Below are positions 54,053-62,937 of a stretch of DNA of 64,000 nt, in pieces. A model generated the notes under the pieces. That model made no database searches and was not told where the DNA came from. It saw only the letters and a program-made list of their open reading frames with translations. The number at the start of each line of letters is the position of its first letter. The first letter of the stretch is position 1. The DNA comes from Verrucomicrobiia bacterium. GTDB taxonomy: Bacteria > Verrucomicrobiota > Verrucomicrobiia > Opitutales > Opitutaceae. The position numbers were made by a program, and so were the translations under genes. The stretch lies in contig WYBX01000086.1 in assembly GCA_011525695.1 (NCBI GenBank), positions 124,001-188,000 on the forward strand. The letters run 5' to 3'.

Positions 54053-54161
54053 CGAAGGCGTAACGCCGCCATCATCTTGCGCCACAAACCGCGCGGCGTC
54101 TTGCAATCCGTTCGTGCCGCCCTCTGTGCTAATCGCCACCGGAGAGCTGTAGGAGGGACTC

Positions 54162-55334
54162 TTAAGCGCGTGTCCTGCTGTGGTCCTCCTGCGTCACAAT
54201 GCCAGATCGCCTGGAGTCGGACGCGGAGCTCGTCGGCGGGCCAACTGACCCTCCTTGCACGAAATCCGGCATGATGCGCACCTCGAAGCCAGTGCGCTCG
54301 CTGTCGGCCTCCACACGCTTGATGGCCTGATGGAGTGCCGCGGCAAATTTCGCCGGCGGAATCGAGTAGCGAGTGGGCGTCGGCTGCAGGTGCGAGAGAA
54401 ACGGCTCCTCGTCGCGCGAGATCAACGATACGTCACGCGGCACGCGCAGGCCCTGCAACGCGAAATGGCTGAGCACGGTCAGATACGAAAACGAGTTCGA
54501 CAGCAGGTAGCCCGTGGGTGGTTGAGGCAACGCCTGCAGGCGCTTGAGCTCGCGAATCACCGAGGTCGGACCCTTGTCCGGACGGCAGATGAGCGGCGGC
54601 AGCATCGTATTCGCAGTCGTGACACCCTCCCGCAATCCCTGCTCGCTGTCGTCGTCGCCCGCGTGGCCGGCTTTCTCGAGAAAAAGCGCCAGCCGCTGGT
54701 GCCCGTGCCGCAGAAAGGTCGCCGCGGCGTGGCGGCACAAAGCGCGATGATCGATGTCGACGCTCGGCATCCCGATGCCGGCATGGGCCGAGCCGGCGAC
54801 AATCGCCGGCACCCCGCTCTCGGTGAACCATTGCTGCAGCGCCCGGTGTGAGCGACCGAGAATCCAGCAGCCGGCTGGATGCGAATCGACGAGCCGCCGC
54901 AGCGAGCGGCTGGCGCGGGCGCCGAAATACTTCCAGCCCGATACGATCTCGAGCCGGACGCCAGACCCGTGCAGCAGGGTCATCAAGTGGCTGACCCAGA
55001 GCACCGTGAACGGACGCGCGCCCTCGAGCGGTTCGGGCAGGAGCAGCGCGACCCGGCTGCTCGGCGTCCTGGTGGCGTGCGCGCGGGCTTTCACCAGCGT
55101 GCTCGCCCGGCTTCGCTCGGTGCGGATGAGCCCTTCGCTGCGCAACACCGCCAGCGCCTTCCGCACGGTCTTGCGGCTCACATTGAGCCGCTCGGCGAGC
55201 TGGCGCTCGCCTGGCAGCAGGCGCTTCCAGCCCCCCGTGTGCACCTCTTCGCGCAGGGTTGCGGCAACCTGGGCGCTCAATGACTGGTATAACGACGGCA
55301 TCGACGCTCCGATTGAAGCAACCGGCATTGTCAT
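54162..55334 (-). CDS. GntR-type regulator with LacI-like sensor domain
   Basis: A 390-residue regulator combining a GntR winged-helix (residues about 13-80: PGERQLAERLNVSRKTVRKA, LRSEGLIRTERSRA) with a periplasmic-binding-protein-like effector domain (VALLLPEPLEGARPFTVLWV through PRDVSLISRDEEPF), the AraR-type arrangement. An ATG at 55332-55334 with GGAGA seven bases upstream is used; ATG 55328 and 55301 are alternatives. It is divergent from the aldolase gene, 104 bases apart, and should control the HpcH-FAD-SSS-BNR cluster. The ligand is likely a sugar or sugar acid. Confidence 0.85.
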   Translation of the reverse strand: MTMPVASIGASMPSLYQSLSAQVAATLREEVHTGGWKRLLPGERQLAERLNVSRKTVRKALAVLRSEGLIRTERSRASTLVKARAHATRTPSSRVALLLPEPLEGARPFTVLWVSHLMTLLHGSGVRLEIVSGWKYFGARASRSLRRLVDSHPAGCWILGRSHRALQQWFTESGVPAIVAGSAHAGIGMPSVDIDHRALCRHAAATFLRHGHQRLALFLEKAGHAGDDDSEQGLREGVTTANTMLPPLICRPDKGPTSVIRELKRLQALPQPPTGYLLSNSFSYLTVLSHFALQGLRVPRDVSLISRDEEPFLSHLQPTPTRYSIPPAKFAAALHQAIKRVEADSERTGFEVRIMPDFVQGGSVGPPTSSASDSRRSGIVTQEDHSRTRA

Positions 55335-55361
55335 GGCGAGTCTCCGTGCTGGAAAGCCCGG

Positions 55362-55392
55362 CTCTTCGGTCCCCGGAAGAGACCACTTGGTC
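55362..55392. promoter_or_regulatory. Candidate operator between GntR/LacI-type regulator and aldolase gene
   Basis: Two palindromes side by side: CTCTTC/GAAGAG (55362-55367 and 55376-55381) and GACCA-CT-TGGTC (55381-55392). The spacer is only 104 bases, so either could be the regulator's site for both divergent genes. The call is based on symmetry alone. Confidence 0.35.
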
Positions 55393-55438
55393 GGCGTTGT
55401 TTTGCACCGCCCCCCATTGTTTCCTGCCATCGACCGGC

Positions 55439-56311
55439 ATGAATTTACCCTCTTCTTTCGCTGAACTGCCGCGCAATCGTGCGCTCGCCAGGATTCGGGC
55501 CGGCGGCGTGGTCCGCGTGTACGTCACCGGCAATTTCGCCAGCCCCCGGCATGTCGACTTTGTCGGTCGCTCCGGCCTCTTCGACGCGATCTGGTTCGAC
55601 CTGGAGCATTTCGACATCCCCACGCAGGAGCTCGCGACACTGAGTCTCGTGGCCCGGGCGCATCCCATCACGACGGTGGCGCGCCTCAAGGCGACCGATT
55701 ATCAGGTCGTCATGCGGACGCTCGAGACCGGCGTCGGCGGCCTGATGTGCTCAATGGTCGCGGATGCGGACGAGGCGCGGCGGATTGTGTCGTGGGCGAA
55801 GTTCAACAACCCGCGTCCGGTTGCGGGGGAGGTGATCGGCCATCGTGGCTGGAACGGGGGCAACATCGACAGCGGCTACGCCTCTTATCCGGCAATCGAC
55901 TACATGCGGCATCAGAACACCGAGACGATGATTCTTTGCCAGATCGAAAGCGAGGAGGCGCTGGCGCACGCGGGCGCCATCGCGGCGGTCCCGGGCGTCG
56001 ACGGCCTGTTCTTCGGGCCGGGAGACTACTCGGCTAGCATCGGCGCCGCCGGCCAGATCGGTCATGCCACCGTGCAGGCAGCGATGGAGAGGGTGGCCGA
56101 AGCGGCGCGCGGCGCGGGAAAGTTCTGGGGCACCGTCGCCGTGGGGGCTGAGCTCTACGAGCGGGCCGAGCGGCTTGGCGCGCAGTTTCTCTGTCCGGGG
56201 GGCGATCTGAAAGTGATGACACTCGGCCTGCAGGCGCTGGCGCGCACGATCGACGGCCCGACGGTGGAACCCGGTCGTGTGGCCGAGCCAACGCAGACGC
56301 AACGGGCATGA
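55439..56311 (+). CDS. HpcH/HpaI family aldolase
   Basis: Metal-dependent class II aldolase of 290 residues, splitting 2-keto-3-deoxy acids into pyruvate and an aldehyde in the cytoplasm. Family motifs are FDAIWFDLEHFDIP (metal/base region near residue 40), LCQIESEEALAHAG (Glu metal ligand) and VDGLFFGPGDYSASIG (Asp metal ligand). The ATG at 55439-55441 (MNLPSSFAEL) was chosen; the frame is open upstream into the divergent regulator. It is the first gene of the rightward cluster. The keto-acid substrate is unknown; with a sodium symporter and oxidoreductase nearby, a sugar-acid route is likely. Confidence 0.88.
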   Translation: MNLPSSFAELPRNRALARIRAGGVVRVYVTGNFASPRHVDFVGRSGLFDAIWFDLEHFDIPTQELATLSLVARAHPITTVARLKATDYQVVMRTLETGVGGLMCSMVADADEARRIVSWAKFNNPRPVAGEVIGHRGWNGGNIDSGYASYPAIDYMRHQNTETMILCQIESEEALAHAGAIAAVPGVDGLFFGPGDYSASIGAAGQIGHATVQAAMERVAEAARGAGKFWGTVAVGAELYERAERLGAQFLCPGGDLKVMTLGLQALARTIDGPTVEPGRVAEPTQTQRA

Positions 56312-56380
56312 GCAGCGCCGTTCGCTCGCGACGTGGGGGGGCCGTTAGCCCGCGGCGCGGGGCGGAGTCGCTGGTTTGGG

Positions 56381-58030
56381 ATGAGACTCTTTATGCCCGC
56401 TGCGACTGAAACCTTACATGCCGATGTCGTGATTGCCGGCGCCGGGGTGGGCGGCTGCGCCGCAGCGCTCGCATTGGTCGAGAACGGTTTTCGCGTGATC
56501 CTCACCGAGGAGTTCGAATGGATCGGGGGGCAGTTCACCTCGCAGGCCGTCCCGCCCGACGAGCACGGCTGGATCGAGAAATTCGGTTGCACCGCCCGGT
56601 ACCGGCGATTTCGCACCGCGGTGCGCGACTACTACCGCGCGCACTATCCGTTGCTGCCGCAACCCCGCCGGAATCCGCACCTCAATCCCGGCAATGGATG
56701 GGTGTCGCCGTTGTGCCACGAACCCCGGGTCGCGCTGGCGGCCCTGGAAGGGCTCTTGGCGCCCCATCTCTCCGCCGGCCGTTTGCGGATTCTTCCGTCT
56801 CACGTGCCGCGCGAACTCTTGCGCGATGGTGCGACGCGTTTTTTCGAGCTGCTCGTGGTGGAAACCACCACCGGCAGTTCGCGCCGATTGCGGGGTGGCT
56901 ATTTTCTGGATGCGACCGAGAACGGTGATTTGCTCCCATTGGGCAGGGTTGCGCATCTCACTGGCGGCGAGTCGCGCGCGCAAACCGGGGAACCGAGCGC
57001 GCCGGTGCGCGCACGGCCCGACAATGTGCAGGCGCTCTCCGTGTGCTTCGTGCTCGAGGAGCATCCGGATCGCGAAGGGGTGATCGCGCGGCCGGAGCGG
57101 TACGATTTCTGGCGCGAGTACCAGCCGCGGCTGAATCCGCCGTGGCCGGGCCGGCTGCTGGACTGGGACGGATTGAACCCGCGCACGATGCAGCGCATGC
57201 GTTATCATTTCGATCCGCATCGGGAAGAGCCGGGGTTGTTCTCGGGGCTCTGGGCCTTCCGGCGCATCATCGATCGCACCCAGTTCACCGCAGGCTTCTA
57301 CGCCAGCGATTTATGCCTCGTGAACTGGCCGATGATCGATTACCTGGAGGGCGACATTCTCACCTGCGGCGCGATCGAAAGGCAGCGCCGGCTCGACGAC
57401 GCGCGCGACTTGAGTCGATCGATGGTGTATTGGCTGCAAACCGAGGCGCCACGCCCCGACGGCGGTGTCGGCTGGCCCCGCCTCCACCTGCGCGGCGACG
57501 TCGTAGGGACCGCAGACGGCCTTGCGATGGCGCCCTATATTCGCGAATCGCGGCGTATCCGCGCTTTGAAAACAATCTGTGAGCAGGATGTATCCGCGCT
57601 GCACCGCCCCGGCGAGACGCTGGCCGAGCGTTTCGAGGATTCCGTCGGAATCGGCTACTATCGGATCGATTTGCATCCGTCGACCGGTGGCGACAATTAC
57701 CTCGATGTGCCGTCATTGCCCTTTCGCATCCCGCTCGGCGCGCTGGTGCCCGTGGATGCGGAAAACCTCCTTCCTGCCGCGAAGAACATCGGCACGACGC
57801 ACATCACCAACGGTTGTTATCGGCTGCATCCCGTCGAGTGGAACATCGGCGAGGTGGCCGGGTTGCTGGCCGCGTGGTGTCTCCGGGAAGATACGACGCC
57901 ACTCAAGGTGAGCGGCGATCGCGCGCGCGTGCGCCGCTTCCAGGCGATGCTGGAGCGGCAGGGCATCGAGCTCGCCTGGCCGGAGAACCTGGTCCTCGAC
58001 GACGGGGACCCGCACGCGCATGCCCGGTGA
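56381..58030 (+). CDS. FAD-dependent oxidoreductase (FAD_oxidored family)
   Basis: A 549-residue flavoprotein. DVVIAGAGVGGCAAALALVE (about residues 14-33) is the dinucleotide-binding GxGxxG fold, FEWIGGQFTSQAVPPDE is the second FAD contact, and FLDATENGDLLPLGRVAHL and NIGTTHITNGCYRLHPVEWN are the C-terminal FAD motifs of the FAD_oxidored family (PF12831-type). No signal peptide. Starts at 56381 (MRLFMPAA) or 56393 (MPAATE) are equally possible. It sits between the aldolase and the SSS symporter and probably oxidises a sugar or sugar acid; no relative with a known reaction is recognised. Confidence 0.82.
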   Translation: MRLFMPAATETLHADVVIAGAGVGGCAAALALVENGFRVILTEEFEWIGGQFTSQAVPPDEHGWIEKFGCTARYRRFRTAVRDYYRAHYPLLPQPRRNPHLNPGNGWVSPLCHEPRVALAALEGLLAPHLSAGRLRILPSHVPRELLRDGATRFFELLVVETTTGSSRRLRGGYFLDATENGDLLPLGRVAHLTGGESRAQTGEPSAPVRARPDNVQALSVCFVLEEHPDREGVIARPERYDFWREYQPRLNPPWPGRLLDWDGLNPRTMQRMRYHFDPHREEPGLFSGLWAFRRIIDRTQFTAGFYASDLCLVNWPMIDYLEGDILTCGAIERQRRLDDARDLSRSMVYWLQTEAPRPDGGVGWPRLHLRGDVVGTADGLAMAPYIRESRRIRALKTICEQDVSALHRPGETLAERFEDSVGIGYYRIDLHPSTGGDNYLDVPSLPFRIPLGALVPVDAENLLPAAKNIGTTHITNGCYRLHPVEWNIGEVAGLLAAWCLREDTTPLKVSGDRARVRRFQAMLERQGIELAWPENLVLDDGDPHAHAR

Positions 58031-58178
58031 ATGGACGCCCGTCATTGCAAGGGGGGAGGAAGCCGCCTGGGCCGAATGGCGCCAAGCTGCGACACGGTGT
58101 TCCGGGCCTCACACTCGCTTTTGTTTTTCCGCTTGACCGTCGCGGAACGGCCACGGGAACGATTCGCGCGGACCCCGC

Positions 58179-59618
58179 ATGAGCTCACTCGATTTTATCC
58201 TCATCGTTTTCTATTTTCTCATCATTGTCGCAATCGGCTGCTGGTCGGGGCGCGAACAACGTTCATTGCGCGACTACTTTCTCGGCGGACGCTCGGTGCC
58301 GTGGTGGGCTGCCATGGCCTCGGGCGTGGCGACAATTGTGAGCGCGGTGTCGTATCTTGGCGCGCCGGGCGTCGCCTACGCCGGCGATTTTACACTGCAT
58401 CAATACCGACTCGGCCTGCCGCTGGTGGCGCTGGTGCTGTGCGGGGTGATGATCCCGCGGTTTTATGGGCGCCAGCACTATTCGATCTATCAGTTTCTGG
58501 AGGAACGGTTCGACACGCGTACGCGCCTCTTGGCGAGTGCCGTGTTTGTCGTGTTGAAGTCGTGCTATCTTGCCGTGGTGATCTACGCGCCGGCGCTGGT
58601 GATGAAGCAGATGTTTGGTGTGTCCGTTGCGTGGGTCGTGCTTTTCGTCGGACTGATCACGACATTGTACACCATGATCGGCGGAATCAAGGCCGTGATC
58701 TGGACCGACACCCTGCAACTCGTTGTACTCCTCGGCGGCCTCTTTGTCGTGTTTGGCGTGGCCGTGGCGGGCATCGACGGGGGGCTGCGCACCGTGTGGG
58801 AGGTGGGCATGGCGCACGACAAGTTCCGCTTCTTCAATCCGTCGTGGAGTCTCGAGGAGCGCTACACGGTCCTCGGCGGCCTGATCGGCGGCACGGTCTA
58901 TATGCTCACGCAATATGGTACCGACCAGGCCGAACTGCAGCGTTTTCTCACGACGCGCACCTTGCGGCAGGCCAATGGCGCGCTGCTCGGCACGCTCGGC
59001 GTGACGTTCGCGTTTGGTCTGTTCACGTTCCTGATCGGCACGGCGGTTTTTGTCTTCTACCTTCAGCATCCGCGGCCGGGTGGCGCGCCGATCCCGTCGA
59101 ACGAGGTGATGCCGACGTTCATCCTTGGCGAGCTTCCCCCGGGCTTGCGCGGTTTGCTCGTCGCCGGCGTGCTGTCCGCCGCGATGTCGACGATCAGCGC
59201 GGTGATCAATTCGGTGACGACGGTCGTAATTGCTGATTTTTTCCCCCGACTGCGCCGGGCGGAGACCACGCTGCGTCACGCGAAGTTGGTGAGCCTGGCC
59301 ATTGGAATCGCCGGCACGGCCATGGCGGCGTTTGCCGGCCACCTCGGCAACATCCTCGAGATCACGATTCAACTCAGTACGTTGTTCGGAGCACCGCTCG
59401 TCGGCGTGTTTCTGCTCGGCATGCTGGTGCGACGCGCGACCGCCGCGGCGGCGTTCGCAGGCTTGATCAGCGGCTTCGCGTTGTCGCTTGTACTCACGTG
59501 GACCACGTCCTGGTCGTTCCTTTGGGTGGGTGCGTTGTCCGCGCTCGTTCCCGTTTTCGTCGGTAGCTTCGGTCGTGGTCAAGGCGCATCCGCGCCGACT
59601 GCGACGGAGGTGCAATGA
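58179..59618 (+). CDS. Sodium:solute symporter (SSS family)
   Basis: Inner-membrane secondary transporter of 479 residues with about 13 membrane helices. MSSLDFILIVFYFLIIVAIG is the first helix; SLRDYFLGGRSVPWWAAMAS and GGIKAVIWTDTLQ are typical SSS sequences, the latter the sodium-solute signature region. Substrates in the family include sugars, sialic acid, proline and carboxylates. Its stop codon TGA overlaps an ATG (ATGA at 59615) that is out of frame with the next real gene. Within this cluster it should import the sugar acid handled by the aldolase and oxidoreductase. Confidence 0.88.
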   Translation: MSSLDFILIVFYFLIIVAIGCWSGREQRSLRDYFLGGRSVPWWAAMASGVATIVSAVSYLGAPGVAYAGDFTLHQYRLGLPLVALVLCGVMIPRFYGRQHYSIYQFLEERFDTRTRLLASAVFVVLKSCYLAVVIYAPALVMKQMFGVSVAWVVLFVGLITTLYTMIGGIKAVIWTDTLQLVVLLGGLFVVFGVAVAGIDGGLRTVWEVGMAHDKFRFFNPSWSLEERYTVLGGLIGGTVYMLTQYGTDQAELQRFLTTRTLRQANGALLGTLGVTFAFGLFTFLIGTAVFVFYLQHPRPGGAPIPSNEVMPTFILGELPPGLRGLLVAGVLSAAMSTISAVINSVTTVVIADFFPRLRRAETTLRHAKLVSLAIGIAGTAMAAFAGHLGNILEITIQLSTLFGAPLVGVFLLGMLVRRATAAAAFAGLISGFALSLVLTWTTSWSFLWVGALSALVPVFVGSFGRGQGASAPTATEVQ

Positions 59619-59636
59619 AACTGCTTGGGTGGACCG

Positions 59637-61016
59637 ATGACTCCCCTGCGCGCCCTGGTCTTCAGTTTGGTTGCGGTGGCCGCCCTGCGTGCGGCCGAAG
59701 AAACGCCTCCGACCCCGCGCGCCGAGGGTTACCGCGGGATCTGGTTCACGCTCGGGCAGAAATCCGAGTACGGCGACAAGTACTCTGGTGGTCTCGGCAC
59801 CTACACCGCCAACCACAACCCGCTCGCCGTCTACGCGCCGGCGGTGCAGAAGACGTTCTTCGTGTACGGCGGATCGCCCGACGGTTCACGCGCGCTGCTC
59901 TGCCTCATCGGCAGCTACGATCACCGGACCGGCCGGCTCGCCCGCCCGGTGGTGGTGCACGACAAGCGCCCGGTCAACGACCCGCACGACAACCCGAGCC
60001 TGAACATCGACCCGCAGGGTTATCTCTGGGTGTTCGTCAGCGGCCGGGCGAACAGCCGGCCCGGTTTCATCTGTCGCAGCGCTGCGCCGTACGATCTGTC
60101 GCGCTTCGAGCGCATTGGGCAGCGCACGATCACATATTCGCAACCATGGTATGTGCCGCGCCACGGTTTCCTGCACCTCTTCACGCAGTACACCAAGGGC
60201 CGCGAACTCTACTGGGAAACGAGCGCCGACGGCCGCACCTGGAGCGCCACGCACAAGCTCGCCGGCTTCGGCGGACACTACCAGACCAGTGGGGCGCGCG
60301 ACGGCAAGGTGGCCTCGTTTTTCAACTACCACCCCGGCGGCAATGTCGACAAGCGCACCAACCTCTACTACGCGCAGACGACCGACTTTGGCGCCACCTG
60401 GACGACGGCTGCCGGCACGCCGCTCACGCTCCCGCTGGCCGCGGTGCAGAACCCCGCCCTGGTGCGCGACTACGCGGCGGAGGGACGCCTCGTTTACACC
60501 TGCGACCTGAACTTCGACGCCGCGGGGAATCCGATCCTGCTCTACGTCGTCTCGCGCGATTACCGTCCCGGTCCGGCCGGCGGCGAACGCGAGTGGACGA
60601 TCGCGCATTGGTGCGGCGGGCGCTGGGGGTTTTCCACCGTGGCGAAGTCCGACCACAACTACGACATGGGCAGCGTCTACGTGCAGCGCGACGAGTGGCT
60701 GGTGATCGCACCGACCGACGTTGGTCCGCAGCCGTGGGGAACGGGCGGCGACATGGTGTTGTGGGCGAGCAAGGACGAAGGCCGCACCTGGACGCGCCGG
60801 CGCACGATCACCGAAAAGAGCGAGTTCAACCACAGCTACGCCCGCCGCCCGCGCGACGCGCGGGACCCGTTCTTCGCCTTCTGGGCCGACGGCGACCCCA
60901 ACCAGCCCAGCCCCTCGCGGCTGTATTTCACCGACTCGCAGGGCGAGAAACTCTGGCGGATGCCCTACACCTTCCCCGCCGGCGCGGAAAGCGCCGCGCC
61001 TGAACGGGTGCGGTGA
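59637..61016 (+). CDS. Exported BNR-4 repeat protein (putative polysaccharide lyase/hydrolase)
   Basis: A 459-residue propeller protein with a signal peptide MTPLRALVFSLVAVAALRA. EGYRGIWFTLGQKSEYGDKY and the following YSGGLGTYTANHNPL begin the BNR-4 domain, with blade edges such as NPSLNIDPQGYLWVFVS, ETSADGRTWSATH and ASKDEGRTWTRRR. Relatives occur in ulvan- and rhamnogalacturonan-degradation loci, some as lyases, but the catalytic His/Tyr could not be assigned. The ATG at 59637 follows the symporter stop by 18 bases; the 59615 ATG with a strong ribosome-binding site is out of frame and not used. It is last in the cluster. Confidence 0.78.
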   Translation: MTPLRALVFSLVAVAALRAAEETPPTPRAEGYRGIWFTLGQKSEYGDKYSGGLGTYTANHNPLAVYAPAVQKTFFVYGGSPDGSRALLCLIGSYDHRTGRLARPVVVHDKRPVNDPHDNPSLNIDPQGYLWVFVSGRANSRPGFICRSAAPYDLSRFERIGQRTITYSQPWYVPRHGFLHLFTQYTKGRELYWETSADGRTWSATHKLAGFGGHYQTSGARDGKVASFFNYHPGGNVDKRTNLYYAQTTDFGATWTTAAGTPLTLPLAAVQNPALVRDYAAEGRLVYTCDLNFDAAGNPILLYVVSRDYRPGPAGGEREWTIAHWCGGRWGFSTVAKSDHNYDMGSVYVQRDEWLVIAPTDVGPQPWGTGGDMVLWASKDEGRTWTRRRTITEKSEFNHSYARRPRDARDPFFAFWADGDPNQPSPSRLYFTDSQGEKLWRMPYTFPAGAESAAPERVR

Positions 61017-61116
61017 GCGCCCGGTGGCGGGCCGCGGTGCCAGACTATCCCTCGTGGCTGACCCGCACGGGGCGCGGGACCCTCTCACGGCGTGAGCCGG
61101 CGATCGCGGCGCGGCG
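61017..61116. other. Short spacer downstream of the BNR-4 gene
   Basis: No feature seen apart from a GC-rich stretch. It leads directly into the sialidase remnant on the other strand. Confidence 0.4.
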
Positions 61117-61483
61117 TCAGCGGTGCTGCGCCGATTCAAGGTCTGCGAGCGCAATTCGCACGGAAGTGACCTTTTCGAAATAGTCCTGCTCGCCGCTCTC
61201 GAAGAGAAAGGCGACGGATTGGTCAGGCAACCCCGCCGGGCAGTAATCAATTTGCCGGCGGTCGCACGCCGTTCGCGTGGACAAATGCCCGGATTTCGGA
61301 GACGAAATCCGGTTCAAACAGCCGGAACGAGCGGTTCGCATCACGCTGCGCGGTCAGGAAGAGCTCTCCCGGGCGCCGCTCGAAAGCGGCAGGGTGCGAC
61401 ACTAGATTCTCCTCGCGCAGCACGACGACCGGTCGCGACCAGCAGCGTCCGTCGTCACTGGAAAAGGCCAGAGGGGAAGGCAC
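61117..61483 (-). pseudogene. Remnant of sialidase-type genes (two C-terminal pieces in different frames)
   Basis: Piece 1 (about 61247-61471) reads LAFSSDDGRCWSRPVVVLRE and on to RSFRLFEPDF; 45 of 56 residues match the C-terminal part of the sialidase at 52775. Piece 2 (61117 to about 61250), in another frame, reads IDYCPAGLPDQSVAFLFESG and EKVTSVRIALADLESA, a typical sialidase C-terminus but not the one at 52775. Neither has a start codon, signal peptide or N-terminal blades. Homology of piece 1 begins abruptly next to the GGCACGAAGACACGAA repeat. It is debris from two related genes, or one frameshifted gene. Confidence 0.75.
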
Positions 61484-61693
61484 GAAGACACGAACGATTT
61501 CGGACTACGATGGCGGCGATGGTTTCCTTATCCCTTCGTGCCTTCGAGGCTTTGTGTGAGTCTCTCATGCCCTCCCTTCGGGGCTCCCAACGTAACGTCG
61601 GCGGCTCCCCAGGGTCCAATCCTGCGAAAACTCGATTCAGGGTATTCCTGACGCGTCCTCAGTGAACTCACACGAAGGCACGAGGACACGAGG
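61479..61693. repeat. GGCACGAAGACACGAA repeat cluster
   Basis: Forward phrase GGCACGAAGACACGAAC at 61479-61495, inverse phrase CCTTCGTGCCTTCG at 61533-61546 and a further forward copy (CACACGAAGGCACGAGG) from 61669. The first and second can form a hairpin. This and the following bases to 61953 hold no gene. Confidence 0.6.
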
Positions 61694-61953
61694 CCGATCC
61701 GATGACCGCATCCTCAGGGGCGGGGAATCCTGCCCGCATTCTTCACCAGGAACCCTGATTGTAATATTGTCCGACAGCAGGGGCAGCAGCTCACGCCAAG
61801 ACGACAGGGCAAACCAAGAATGAGTATTCTGGAATCGTTTCGAAGATTCGAAGCGTTGCTGAAATCCGGTTTGGTCGGATTGACCTTGGTCCGGCTTGGC
61901 GGCTGGGCGTGAAGAAAGGTTGCGGCCGCCAGCCTCGGTATGAAATGCCCGGC
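61694..61953. other. Intergenic region downstream of the RraA-like gene
   Basis: About 260 bases without coding evidence. No terminator stem with a T-run was identified. The region separates repeat-rich debris from the RraA/esterase pair. Confidence 0.5.
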
Positions 61954-62856
61954 CTACAGCAGATCCTTGAACCACTCCGCGGCGCCTTCCCAATCGACGG
62001 TTTCGTCGGGCTTCCGGCCCATCTGATCGTATAGCCGCCGGCGGGACTTCTTGTCATCGACCGCAATCCGCGCGGCAATCACGAGGACGTCCTCGGCAAC
62101 TTCGATTGGCACGACGAGGCAGCCGTCCCAATCGCAGCCGACAATGTCGCCCGGCCGAACCATCACCCCGCCGCAGCCGATCGGAACCTCGGCTTCCACC
62201 AGTTCGACGCGGCCGGGAATGATCGGCCGCCCAATGCCGCGACAGGCGAGCTGCACCTGCTGCAGGATCACCTCGTCGGTGTCGCGGCAGTTTCCATCGG
62301 TGACGATGCCGGCGACACCCTTGGCCATCATGCCGAGGCTGTTGGCGGAGCCCCAGTAGCCGCACTCCTTTGCCCCGCTGGTCGACATAACGATGACCGA
62401 GCCGCGCTTCGTTTCGGGGTTTGACACATGCCAGCCGCCCATCTCGCGCCAGATGCCGTGCTGCTCGAGCGCCTGCTCGCGCGTGAGCGTGGGCATCCGC
62501 CGGTTGGTGGGAATCACCCGCATCGTCACGGCGGGCCCGAAGAATCGCACGCCCATCCACAACGGCCGGATGGCCGGATCCATCAGGGTCAGATCGGCCC
62601 GACCGACAGCGTCGAGCCCGTCACAGACGTCCGTCACGCGGAGGAATTTTCCGAAACGGGCTGCGAGGGCATAGGGGTCCTTGCCGCTGCCGGAACTCGC
62701 CGCTGTGCCGCTCTTCGCCGGAGCGGTCGCGGCAGGTGCGGAGGCAGCCACCGCCGCGGCGGCGCCGATCATGGCGGAGGTGCGGATGAAGTCCCGCCGG
62801 GTCTGGCCGGGATGGTCAGCCGGGGTGCTGTTCGAGGCGTTCGTTTCCGAGTTCAT
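61954..62856 (-). CDS. Tat-exported RraA-family protein
   Basis: A 300-residue protein with a twin-arginine signal (TRRDFIRTSAMIGAAAAVAA, about residues 19-38) and an RraA/HMG-aldolase fold. VTDVCDGLDAVGR, GVAGIVTDGNCRDTDE and VRPGDIVGCDWDGCLVVP are family landmarks; the usual GxxxDxxxxRD acid-binding region is close to GIVTDGNCRDTDE. Known relatives are 4-hydroxy-4-methyl-2-oxoglutarate aldolases, or RNase E regulators without enzyme activity. An exported version is unusual. The ATG at 62854-62856 has AGGAG eight bases upstream. It follows the esterase gene by 81 bases on the same strand, so they are likely one operon. Role unknown. Confidence 0.8.
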   Translation of the reverse strand: MNSETNASNSTPADHPGQTRRDFIRTSAMIGAAAAVAASAPAATAPAKSGTAASSGSGKDPYALAARFGKFLRVTDVCDGLDAVGRADLTLMDPAIRPLWMGVRFFGPAVTMRVIPTNRRMPTLTREQALEQHGIWREMGGWHVSNPETKRGSVIVMSTSGAKECGYWGSANSLGMMAKGVAGIVTDGNCRDTDEVILQQVQLACRGIGRPIIPGRVELVEAEVPIGCGGVMVRPGDIVGCDWDGCLVVPIEVAEDVLVIAARIAVDDKKSRRRLYDQMGRKPDETVDWEGAAEWFKDLL

Positions 62857-62937
62857 GCTGGTTGCTCCTGGTTGGGTTTGATCTGGGCAGGCGGGGAAAG
62901 GGCGCTTGGCCGGCAAAAGGGACCCCGGACGGGTGCG

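Noticed and set aside
59615..61003. 462-codon frame starting at an ATG overlapping the symporter stop and preceded by GGAGGTG
   Set aside because: The sequence is low-complexity Arg/Pro/Ala and is a +1 shadow of the BNR-4 gene, which has its own signal peptide at 59637. The ribosome-binding site may still matter for coupling.
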